From Paracoccus aestuariivivens (GTDB lineage Bacteria > Pseudomonadota > Alphaproteobacteria > Rhodobacterales > Rhodobacteraceae): a stretch of DNA of 64,000 nt. How positions within the stretch are numbered: position 1 is the first letter of the stretch; each line of letters begins with the position of its first letter. The position numbers and the translations under genes are program-made. Shown one piece after another: positions 28,388 to 36,321 of this stretch. Where the stretch lies: NCBI RefSeq assembly GCF_009711225.1, contig NZ_WMIE01000004.1, forward strand, positions 62,001 to 126,000. The letters run 5' to 3'. The notes beneath the pieces are model-generated. The model was not told where the DNA came from and ran no database searches. It saw only the letters and a list, made by a program, of their open reading frames with translations.

Positions 28388-29908
28388 TCAGGGAATGGCA
28401 GCGGCGATTGGCAGGTCAAACCGGATCTCGGTTCCTCCGCCGGTGACATTGGATGCCCAGATCCGCCCGCCATGCGCCTCGACGCAGGATTTGCAGATGG
28501 CAAGACCCATGCCCATCCCGCCCTCTCGGGTCGAATAGAATGGCTGGAAGACCGTCTGCAACCGTTCCTGCGGGATTCCTGGTCCCCTGTCGCGCACGCC
28601 GACACGCAAGCGATCCCCGTCCTGCGCCAGCATGATGGTCAGGTCCCGCTTGCCGGTGCTGTCCTTCATGGCCTGCGCCGCATTCATCATCAGGTTCACC
28701 ATGACTTGCTGGATATTGACGCGATCCGCCATGACCGGTGGCAAGCCATCCGGCGCATCGACATGGGTCGAGACGCCGTAGGTCCGCAATTCCCGATCAA
28801 TCAACGCGATCGAATCCCAGGCCAACCCGACAATGTCCTGCGGCAAGATCCGCAAAGGCTCGTTGCTCAGAAGCGCGCGGGTCTGCTCGACCACAGCTTT
28901 GGCGCGCGTGGCTGCCGCCAGCACATTGGCAATCGCCTCGCGCGCTTCGGGCAGGTCGGGAGCGTCCCGCCCCAGCCATCTCAACGCAGCATCCGAACTG
29001 GAGATGATCGCAGCCAGCGGCGAGTTCACCTCATGCGCAATCGAGGCTGTCAGCGCCCCCATGGTGCTGACCCGGACCGCACGCGCCAGATCCGTCTCGG
29101 CTTGGGCCAGCCGCGCTTGTGTCGCCTTATATTCCGTGATGTCCAGATCGCTTACCAGAATATCTTCGAATTCCCGAATATTACGTGGCAAACCTGCAGT
29201 AAAAAGCGTGTCGACCTGACGCCCGTCGGGCAAAGTGATATGCGTCTCCGAGCGGTAAAAACTGTCGCCATTGGCAAATGCGACCAGCCATTGCACGAAG
29301 GTCTGGTCGGTATCGGGCAATAAGCTATCCAGTGATCCCAGAAGATGCCGCTTGTCAGTTGCTCCTGCCCGCATCACCGCGAAATCATTCACGTCCTTGA
29401 TGATGACGCCGCGCCTGATCTCGCGCAACTCGTCAGGATTGGCGGCAAAATGGGATTGCATGTCGCGGACACCGCGCGCCAGCAACTGCTTGACCGCATC
29501 GCGGGCGTGGGACCAGTCCTCTCGCCACAGAGAAATCCCTGTTCTTTGGAAAATAGTATCGTTCCAGCGTTTTGCCCGATCAATCTCGATTTGTAGCGCG
29601 GCGATCTGGCGACGATGGGTCGTGATGGCAAAGGCGGTCAGCCCGATCGCCAGCCCGCATAGCAGTACGGTTGCTATTGTCAGATGCGGATCATCGGCAA
29701 TCAGCCCTCCCAGCGCCATGACCGGCAGCGAGGCGATCAATAGGAACAGCCAATCCCCTCTTGTCCAACCCGTCGAGATGTCGCCGGGAACAGGGTTCGA
29801 AACCCAGTCAGGCAGACCGTTATGATCCAGATTGCGGTGCGGCACCGCATGCCGATCCGTCGGCCACAAGGTGAAAACCTGACGCATCGAATGCCCCCAT
29901 CCCGCCAT
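28388..29908 (-). CDS. Membrane-bound sensor histidine kinase
   Basis: Protein of about 506 residues. Two membrane helices lie near residues 52-72 and 76-96, followed by a helical linker and a PAS-like domain (about 115-260, ending ILVSDLDITEYKATQ). The phosphoacceptor helix has His292 in SIAHEVNSPLAAI. The ATP-binding domain shows an N box around NLMMNAAQAM, G1 DRGPGIP and G2 GMGMGLAI. A start at the second Met (29887) is equally likely, as GGGATGGGGG precedes it. It is divergent from two response-regulator genes, the likely partners. Similar kinases belong to the FixL/TodS-like group; the signal is unknown. Confidence 0.9.
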   Translation of the reverse strand: MAGWGHSMRQVFTLWPTDRHAVPHRNLDHNGLPDWVSNPVPGDISTGWTRGDWLFLLIASLPVMALGGLIADDPHLTIATVLLCGLAIGLTAFAITTHRRQIAALQIEIDRAKRWNDTIFQRTGISLWREDWSHARDAVKQLLARGVRDMQSHFAANPDELREIRRGVIIKDVNDFAVMRAGATDKRHLLGSLDSLLPDTDQTFVQWLVAFANGDSFYRSETHITLPDGRQVDTLFTAGLPRNIREFEDILVSDLDITEYKATQARLAQAETDLARAVRVSTMGALTASIAHEVNSPLAAIISSSDAALRWLGRDAPDLPEAREAIANVLAAATRAKAVVEQTRALLSNEPLRILPQDIVGLAWDSIALIDRELRTYGVSTHVDAPDGLPPVMADRVNIQQVMVNLMMNAAQAMKDSTGKRDLTIMLAQDGDRLRVGVRDRGPGIPQERLQTVFQPFYSTREGGMGMGLAICKSCVEAHGGRIWASNVTGGGTEIRFDLPIAAAIP

Positions 29909-30111
29909 ATCCGTCCGGATCGCATTGTCTGCACCAATGCTGCTGAACTTAAGTATAGTTGCCTACCGAAACGAACAGCAACAGGTTCGGAACTGGGCCA
30001 TGAGCATGCGTCGGCTCAGGGGCGGCCATTCCGGTGTCGGGGGGATTACCGGTCAGGCCACCAGTCGGCGTATTCGCCTCATGGCCTTCGGAAGGGGGCC
30101 ATGTAGGGAAA

Positions 30112-30486
30112 ATGGACGTTAGTCCACATATAGCCATCGTCGACGACGACGATGCGATCCGGTATGCCTTATCGAGTCTGCTGCGGTCCGAGGATTTCAG
30201 CGTCTCGCTATTCGACAGTGCCGAGGCTTTTTTGCAAAGCCTTGCCAATCAATTGCCGCAATGTCTACTGACCGACATCCAGCTTCCCGGCCTGAGCGGG
30301 CTGGATCTGCAATTCCGTATGCGTGCCGAGCAACCATTACTGCCCGTGCTGGTCATGACCGCCTTCCCCGAGGACAAGCTGCGCGATCAGGCCTTGGCCG
30401 CCGGAGCGGTGTGTTTCCTGCGAAAGCCCTTCGACAATTGCGCTTTGCTGGGCTGCCTGCGGCGCGCGATTGCCGGAACCAACTGA
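30112..30486 (+). CDS. Single-domain response regulator
   Basis: Receiver domain of 124 residues with no output domain. Acidic cluster VDDDD at the N-terminus, phosphoacceptor Asp55 in LLTDIQLPG, Thr in VMTAF and Lys105 in FLRKPF. The ATG at 30112 lies at the start of homology after a GGGAA site. It sits between the divergent kinase gene and the FixJ-like gene, so it may act as a phosphate sink, a relay or a competitor of the FixJ-like protein (inference). Confidence 0.87.
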   Translation: MDVSPHIAIVDDDDAIRYALSSLLRSEDFSVSLFDSAEAFLQSLANQLPQCLLTDIQLPGLSGLDLQFRMRAEQPLLPVLVMTAFPEDKLRDQALAAGAVCFLRKPFDNCALLGCLRRAIAGTN

Positions 30487-30549
30487 AATACAATGTGACT
30501 CGGACAAGCGATCCAAGTATCTTCCGCGCACAAACGCTCAAGCGGCGGC

Positions 30550-31173
30550 ATGGATATCGTGGACAAGCAGTCAGCCGTACATGTGATCGACGACGATGCG
30601 TTGCTGCGCGGCGCAATCGGATCGTTGCTGCGCTCGGTCGGAATGCGGACCCTTTCCTATGACAGCGGCGCGGCGTTTCTGGCCTCTGACCGACCCGATG
30701 TACCGGGCTGCATCCTGCTGGATGTCCGGCTACGGGGGACAAGTGGGCTGGACTTCCAGACCCAGTTGACCGCGTTGGGGATTCACCTGCCCGTGATTAT
30801 CATGACCGGCTATGGCGATGTTCCGATGTCGGTCCGGGCGATGAAAGCCGGCGCAGTTGATTTCCTGACCAAGCCGTTCCGCGATCAGGATCTGCTGGAC
30901 GCGGTTTCAGTCGCGGTCGAGAGGGATCGCCTGCGTCGCCAAGGCACACGCGAACTCGATGCCCTGAACGAGCGCTTCAACGGGCTTTCCCTGCGCGAAA
31001 AGCAGGTGATGGAACTGATCACAGCCGGACTTTTGAACAAACAGGCCGCCTACCAGCTTGGCCTGAGCGAAATCACCGTGAAACTGTATCGCGCCTCGGC
31101 CATGAAAAAGATGGAGGCCAAGACGCTGGCCGATCTGGTGCGGATGGCCGACCGTCTGGGATTGCGGGTCTAG
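30550..31173 (+). CDS. FixJ/NarL-type response regulator
   Basis: Protein of 207 residues: receiver domain (about 1-125) with phosphoacceptor Asp58 in ILLDVRLRG and Lys108 in FLTKPF, then a LuxR/NarL-type HTH (about 145-205, LSLREKQVMELITAGLLNKQ and LSEITVKLYRASAMKKM). It should activate or repress genes when phosphorylated by the kinase encoded divergently. Its targets are not evident from the sequence. Confidence 0.9.
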   Translation: MDIVDKQSAVHVIDDDALLRGAIGSLLRSVGMRTLSYDSGAAFLASDRPDVPGCILLDVRLRGTSGLDFQTQLTALGIHLPVIIMTGYGDVPMSVRAMKAGAVDFLTKPFRDQDLLDAVSVAVERDRLRRQGTRELDALNERFNGLSLREKQVMELITAGLLNKQAAYQLGLSEITVKLYRASAMKKMEAKTLADLVRMADRLGLRV

Positions 31174-31186
31174 CTCTCGGGCCGTA

Positions 31187-32284
31187 TCAATGCGCAAAAA
31201 TCATGGCAGTCGATGGATCGAACCCGATCTCGACCCGATCACCGGGCATCAGATCGGTGAACCCCGGTGCGCTGCACCGCAGATGATCGGGTTGCCCCGG
31301 CAGCTTCACCTCGACAAAATTTTCACGTCCAAGGTTCTGCACACGCAGCACATGGGGGTGGGAGTTTCCCTGAACAACTGCCTGTGCCAAGCGGCGGACC
31401 TTCAAATGCTCGGGGCGGAAAGCGATCTGCACCGCCGTCCCGTTGGCCATCCCCGTACCCGCGAGATCCCCGATCGGGGTCTTGATGCGATCCTGCGCGA
31501 CCGAGCCGTCGAAGACGTTCAACTCGGAGAAGAACCCCGCCACGGCCAGATCCACGGGTTGTTGGTACAGTTCAAGCGGCGTGCCCTCTTGCCGGATGCG
31601 GCCACCATGCATGATCGCGATGCGGTCGGCCATCATCATCGCCTCGTCTGAATCATGCGTGACCAGAACGACGGCCGTCCCCGCCTCGCGCAGCAGGTCA
31701 AGCGCCAATTCTCGCATCTCGACCCGCAAACGCTGGTCCAGACTCGAGAACGGCTCGTCCAGCAGCATCACCCGAGGCTGCGTCGCCAGTGCCCTGACCA
31801 GTGCGATGCGCTGCTGCTCTCCGCCCGACAGTTGATGAGGGTATTTGTCGGCGTGATGTGCCAGCCCGACCCGTTCCAGCAAATGCCGCACCTCGCCCGA
31901 TCCCTGCCGCGCGCGTGACAGACCAAAGCCGACATTGGCGGCCACCGTCATATGCGGAAACAGAGCCAGATCTTGAAACACCATCCCGACCGGTCGCATT
32001 TCGGGCGGTACGTTGCGGCGCGCATCCGCCACCGGGCGCCCGTCGATGCGGATTTCGCCTGCATCCAGCTGCTCGATCCCCGCGATCATCCGTAACGTCG
32101 TGGATTTACCGCAACCCGAGGGGCCCAGCAGGCAGGTCACCTCTCCGGGCCAGACGGTCAGCGATACGCCCTGAACGGCATGCGTTGCGGAAAAGCGGCG
32201 CTCGACGCCGGTGATCTCAAGCATCGGTTCGGACCGCACGTGACGCCCGACCGGCTTCTGACCACGAAAATCGGCGTGCTCCAC
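31187..32284 (-). CDS. fbpC: Ferric iron ABC transporter ATPase (FbpC-like)
   Basis: ATPase of up to 365 residues. Walker A LLGPSGCGKSTTLRMIAG, Q-loop GMVFQDLALFPHMT, signature LSGGEQQRIALVRALA, Walker B VMLLDEPFSSLD and switch histidine VLVTHDSDEAM are intact. A C-terminal TOBE-like domain (about 240-365) follows, as in FbpC/PotA-type proteins. The first in-frame start is a GTG at 32284 after GGGGA; an ATG at 32224 matches the usual family start (MLEITGVERRF) but has no clear ribosome site. It is divergent from the binding-protein and permease genes, with which it forms one importer. Confidence 0.9.
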   Translation of the reverse strand: MEHADFRGQKPVGRHVRSEPMLEITGVERRFSATHAVQGVSLTVWPGEVTCLLGPSGCGKSTTLRMIAGIEQLDAGEIRIDGRPVADARRNVPPEMRPVGMVFQDLALFPHMTVAANVGFGLSRARQGSGEVRHLLERVGLAHHADKYPHQLSGGEQQRIALVRALATQPRVMLLDEPFSSLDQRLRVEMRELALDLLREAGTAVVLVTHDSDEAMMMADRIAIMHGGRIRQEGTPLELYQQPVDLAVAGFFSELNVFDGSVAQDRIKTPIGDLAGTGMANGTAVQIAFRPEHLKVRRLAQAVVQGNSHPHVLRVQNLGRENFVEVKLPGQPDHLRCSAPGFTDLMPGDRVEIGFDPSTAMIFAH

Positions 32285-32332
32285 GCGTGCTGTCCCCCAT
32301 CCTGGCTTCTGGCTTGGATTGATGAAACAATC

Positions 32333-32354
32333 TTTACTTATTCTCTAGGGTAAA
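32333..32354. promoter_or_regulatory. Short inverted repeat in the divergent fbp promoter region
   Basis: TTTAC at 32333-32337 and GTAAA at 32350-32354 form five-base inverted arms around an AT-rich spacer in the 102-base gap between fbpC and fbpA. An iron regulator (Fur/Mur, Irr or RirA) would be expected to bind in this gap, but the match to any known box is weak. Confidence 0.3.
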
Positions 32355-32386
32355 TAAAAGCGTCCTCGTCAACAAGGAGAAGTCGA

Positions 32387-33400
32387 ATGCGCACGAAACT
32401 TCTGGGACTGTTTGGGGCGGCCATGCTGGTTCAGGCCACAACTGCCACTGCCGAAGAACTGAACCTTTACACCACCCGCGAGCCGAAACTGGTCGAACCG
32501 CTGCTGGAATCGTTCAAGACAGACACCGGCATCACGGTCAATACCATCTTCCTCAAGGACGGGATGCCCGAGCGCATCGAGCAGGAAGGCGCGGCCTCGC
32601 CCGCCGATGTGTTGATGACGGTCGATATCGGAAACCTTGTTGATCTGGTCGATCGCGGTCTGACCCAACCCGTCCAGTCCGAAGTCCTGTCCGCCGCGAT
32701 TCCCGAGAATTTGCGCGACAAGGAAGGCAACTGGTTCGCCCTCTCGCTGCGCGCCCGCGCCTTGTACGCCGCCAAGGATCTGGACCTGACCAGCTTCCAG
32801 TACGAGGATCTCGCCAAGCCCGAATGGAAGGGCAAAGTCTGCATCCGCTCGGGTCAACATCCCTACAACGTCGCTCTGACGGCAGCCTACATCACCCATC
32901 ATGGCGCGGACGAGACCAAGGCCTGGCTGGAAGGCGTCAAGGCGAACCTCGCCCGCAAGGCCGGTGGCGGAGACCGCGACGTGGCCCGCGACATCATGGG
33001 CGGTATTTGCGATATCGGCATCGCTAACACCTATTACGTCGGTCTGATGCGCAGCGGCGCGGGCGGTCCCGAGCAAGAGGAATGGGTCAAGTCGATCAAG
33101 CTGGTCCTGCCCACGTTCGAGAATGGCGGTACGCAAGTGAACGTCTCGGGCGCAGCCGTAGCCAAGAACGCGCCGAACAAGGAACAAGCGGTGAAGCTGC
33201 TGGAATACCTAGTCTCAGACGCCGCGCAAAAGATCTATGCCGAGGCGAACTTCGAGTATCCGGTCAAGGCGGGCATCGAGGTCAGCCCTCTTGTTGGCGA
33301 ATTCGGCGAGTTGAAGGTCGACAGCACCGACCTGACCGCCATCGCCCGCGAGCGCAAGGCGGCAAGCGAACTGGCCGAGCAGGTCGGCTTCGACAACTGA
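32387..33400 (+). CDS. fbpA: Ferric iron ABC transporter periplasmic binding protein (FbpA/FutA-like)
   Basis: Periplasmic binding protein of 337 residues. The signal peptide ends near TTATA-EE. The mature part starts LNLYTTREPKLVEPLLESF, the standard FutA/FbpA opening, and contains the tyrosine pair in CDIGIANTYYVGLM that coordinates Fe(III) in this family. AAGGAGA precedes the ATG. It binds ferric iron and passes it to the permease encoded downstream. A hairpin after the stop separates the two genes. Confidence 0.92.
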   Translation: MRTKLLGLFGAAMLVQATTATAEELNLYTTREPKLVEPLLESFKTDTGITVNTIFLKDGMPERIEQEGAASPADVLMTVDIGNLVDLVDRGLTQPVQSEVLSAAIPENLRDKEGNWFALSLRARALYAAKDLDLTSFQYEDLAKPEWKGKVCIRSGQHPYNVALTAAYITHHGADETKAWLEGVKANLARKAGGGDRDVARDIMGGICDIGIANTYYVGLMRSGAGGPEQEEWVKSIKLVLPTFENGGTQVNVSGAAVAKNAPNKEQAVKLLEYLVSDAAQKIYAEANFEYPVKAGIEVSPLVGEFGELKVDSTDLTAIARERKAASELAEQVGFDN

Positions 33401-33417
33401 GCCGTCCGGAATCCAGT

Positions 33418-33446
33418 CATGCCCCCGTCCCGCTTGGGGGGGCATG
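33418..33446 (+). repeat. Intercistronic hairpin between fbpA and fbpB
   Basis: CATGCCCCC at 33418-33426 pairs perfectly with GGGGGCATG at 33438-33446 over an 11-base loop. There is no T-tract. It sits 18 bases after the fbpA stop and 17 bases before the fbpB start, fitting an mRNA processing or stability element. Confidence 0.65.
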
Positions 33447-33463
33447 GCCCTGAGGAGACACCC

Positions 33464-35092
33464 ATGAGTCTCAAATCGGGCACGGTATGGCAGTTGACTG
33501 CCATGCTGATCGCAGCCCTTGTCCTTTTGCCGGTCGCCGCACTGGTCGGCTTCGCCCTGCAAGGCAGCATCGGCCTTTGGCCCCACCTGTTCCGTAACGT
33601 CCTTGCGAATGCGCTGGCCCAAACAGCGGTACTGCTTGCCGGCGTTGGCACCATCGTCGCTGTTCTTGGCACGATCACGGCATGGCTGATCGCAGGCTTC
33701 GATTTTCCGGGAAGACGCTTGCTAGGCTGGGCGCTGCTGCTGCCATTGGCTGTGCCGACCTACATCATCGCCTATGCCTATCTGGATATTCTGCATCCGG
33801 TCGGACCGGTCCAGTCCCTGATCCGCGATTTGCTGGGTTATGACAGCCCGCGCGATTTCCGCTTGCCCGACATCCGCTCGATGGCGGGCTGCATCCTGCT
33901 GCTGGGCTTTGTGCTTTACCCCTATGTCTACCTGCCGGTGCGGGCTCTATTCGCGACACAGGCCGCCAATCTGCTGGAAGCGTCGCGAACGCTGGGCGCG
34001 GGGCCCGTAAAAGTGTTCTGGAGGATAGTCCTGCCGCTGGCGCGGCCCGCCATCGCCGTCGGCATGGCGCTGGCCTTGATGGAGACGCTGAACGACATCG
34101 GCGCGGCCGAGTTTCTGGGTGTGCGGACACTGACCGTCTCGGTCTATTCGACATGGATCAATCGCACCGACCTGCCCGGTGCAGCCCAGATCGCGATCGT
34201 CATGTTGCTGATCGTGATCTCGCTGGTGCTGGTCGAAAGGCGCGCACGAAAGGGCCAGCGCTACGCCGGAAATGCGCGCAGGTTGTTGCCCCTGTCGCGG
34301 GTCAGGTTGCATGGGCCGTCGGCATGGGCGGCCACGGTCTTTTGCGCCCTGCCCGTCCTCCTCGGCTTCGCCGCGCCCGCCGCCTATCTGGTCCGTCAGG
34401 CGTGGCGGCGCTTTGTGTTTTCAGGCATCCCCGCGCGGATCTGGGTCGAGGCCGGACAGACCGCAGCCTTGGCGCTGATCGCGACGGTTATCGCGGTCGG
34501 GCTTGGCCTGCTGGTCAGCGCCGCCCCGCGCCTGCATCCCGCCGCGTCCACAAGGATTGCGGCGAGGATCTCGACCATCGGCTATGCGGTGCCGGGTACG
34601 ATCCTCGCGATCGGCTTGCTGCCGGTGATTACTTTTGCCGACCGCCAGATCAGCGGTGTTCTGGGCTGGTTCACCGAAGCCGCGCCGCAACTAATCCTGC
34701 TCGGATCGGGCGCGGGGCTGATCTACGCCTATGTCGCGCGGTTTCTGGCGATCTCGACCGGCGGAATCGAGGCGGGAATGGAGCGCGTGCCGATCAGTCT
34801 TGACCACGCCGCCCGCAGCCTTGGCCAGAAGCCGTCGGGTGTGTTTCGCAACATCCATGTGCCGCTGTCATGGAGCTCGATGGCAGCAGCCGGATTGCTG
34901 ATCTTTGTCGATTGCGTCAAGGAGTTGCCCGCCACCCTGCTTCTACGTCCCCTGAACGTCGAGACCCTGGCCACCCATCTTTACGGCGAGGCCGCACGCG
35001 GCACATATGAGGACGCCTCGATTGCGGCGCTGTTGATCGTTCTGATCGGAATATTGCCGGTCGCATTTCTCTCGCGCAGCATTCGTGCGTGA
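33464..35092 (+). CDS. fbpB: Ferric iron ABC transporter permease (FbpB-like)
   Basis: Inner-membrane permease of 542 residues made of two fused halves, each with the binding-protein-dependent permease fold, as usual for FbpB. Contact loops are ASRTLGAGPVKVFWRIVLPL in the first half and AARSLGQKPSGVFRNIHVPL in the second. The ATG at 33464 follows GAGGAG. With the ATPase and the ferric-binding protein it forms a complete Fe(III) importer. Confidence 0.93.
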   Translation: MSLKSGTVWQLTAMLIAALVLLPVAALVGFALQGSIGLWPHLFRNVLANALAQTAVLLAGVGTIVAVLGTITAWLIAGFDFPGRRLLGWALLLPLAVPTYIIAYAYLDILHPVGPVQSLIRDLLGYDSPRDFRLPDIRSMAGCILLLGFVLYPYVYLPVRALFATQAANLLEASRTLGAGPVKVFWRIVLPLARPAIAVGMALALMETLNDIGAAEFLGVRTLTVSVYSTWINRTDLPGAAQIAIVMLLIVISLVLVERRARKGQRYAGNARRLLPLSRVRLHGPSAWAATVFCALPVLLGFAAPAAYLVRQAWRRFVFSGIPARIWVEAGQTAALALIATVIAVGLGLLVSAAPRLHPAASTRIAARISTIGYAVPGTILAIGLLPVITFADRQISGVLGWFTEAAPQLILLGSGAGLIYAYVARFLAISTGGIEAGMERVPISLDHAARSLGQKPSGVFRNIHVPLSWSSMAAAGLLIFVDCVKELPATLLLRPLNVETLATHLYGEAARGTYEDASIAALLIVLIGILPVAFLSRSIRA

Positions 35093-35205
35093 TTTCAATC
35101 GTCACGCTCAGATTTCATTTGCCATATCCTAAAATATCTGTGGAAACTGTCTCAATCAGAGCGACAAGATTCTGATCATAAGTCCATAAATCTGGGAGGA
35201 GAATA

Positions 35206-36192
35206 ATGGGACTGTCTAGAATGCTGCTGGTTTGCGGCACGATTTTGGCTGGCAGCGTCACAGCCGCCGCAGCCGCCGATTGCGAAGTGAAGCTGCGCTC
35301 GGCCGACACGCATCCCGATGGATACCCGACTGTCGCAGCCGTCCGCTGGATGGGCGATCAGGTCAAGGAACGCACGCAAGGCCGCGTCTGCGTCGAGGTC
35401 TTCCCGGCATCTGCCTTGGGCGAGGAAAAGGACTCGATCGAACAGACCCAATTCGGCGTCATCGACATGGTCCGCGCCTCGTTCGGGCCGTTCAACAACC
35501 TCGTACCGGAAACGCAGATCGTTTCGCTGCCCTACATCTTCCGCTCGGCCCAGCACATGTACAATGTCATGGATGGCCCGATCGGTGACCAGATCGCCGA
35601 AGGTTTTGCCCAGCATGATCTGATCGTTCTTGGCTATTACGACGGCGGCGCGCGCAGCTTCTACAACGGCGAACGCCCGATCAACAAGATCGAGGATCTC
35701 AAGGGCATGAAGTTCCGCGTCATGCAGTCCGACGTCTTCGTTGACATGATGGCTGCCTTCGGCGCGAACGCCACGCCCATGCCTTACGGAGAGGTCTATT
35801 CGGCGATCCAGACCGGCGTGATCGACGGCGCGGAAAACAACCCCGCCTCGTATGACACGTCGGGCCATTTCGAGGTCGCGAAATACTATACGCTGGACGA
35901 ACACTTGATCATGCCGGAAGTGCTGGCCGTTTCAAAGGTGACGTGGGACAAGCTGTCGCCCGAGGATCAGGCGGTCCTGAAAGCGGCGGGCAAGGAATCC
36001 GTGACGGTGATGCGGGATCTCTGGGCCAAGAAAATCGCCGAATCCGAAGCCTCGGTCGAAAAGGCTGGATCGCAGATCGTTCGCGGCATCGACAAGAAAC
36101 CCTTCATCGACGCGATGGAGCCGGTTTACGCGAAATATGTGACGACGCCGGAAGCCAAGGACATGGTCGAGAAAATACGCGCGACCGAATGA
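35206..36192 (+). CDS. TRAP transporter solute-binding protein (DctP family), orphan
   Basis: Periplasmic binding protein of 328 residues with a signal peptide ending near AAAAA-DC. DctP-family features include the conserved arginine region [20 protein letters not shown], the [20 protein letters not shown] signature, and [19 protein letters not shown]. Strong GGGAGGAG ribosome site. These proteins usually bind organic acids for a DctQM membrane pair. No DctQ or DctM gene is present within the window, so its membrane partner must lie elsewhere or it serves another function such as sensing. Confidence 0.9.
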   Translation: MGLSRMLLVCGTILAGSVTAAAAADCEVKLRSADTHPDGYPTVAAVRWMGDQVKERTQGRVCVEVFPASALGEEKDSIEQTQFGVIDMVRASFGPFNNLVPETQIVSLPYIFRSAQHMYNVMDGPIGDQIAEGFAQHDLIVLGYYDGGARSFYNGERPINKIEDLKGMKFRVMQSDVFVDMMAAFGANATPMPYGEVYSAIQTGVIDGAENNPASYDTSGHFEVAKYYTLDEHLIMPEVLAVSKVTWDKLSPEDQAVLKAAGKESVTVMRDLWAKKIAESEASVEKAGSQIVRGIDKKPFIDAMEPVYAKYVTTPEAKDMVEKIRATE

Positions 36193-36321
36193 TCCAGACT
36201 CGGCGGCGTCCCATCGGGTCGCCGCCATTCCTGAAAATGTCATGAATCCGACAAACATCCATCACGCGTTTGTCATACCCGCGCATTACCAGCGCCCCAG
36301 ATTGAATCTCTGGGGAAAATC

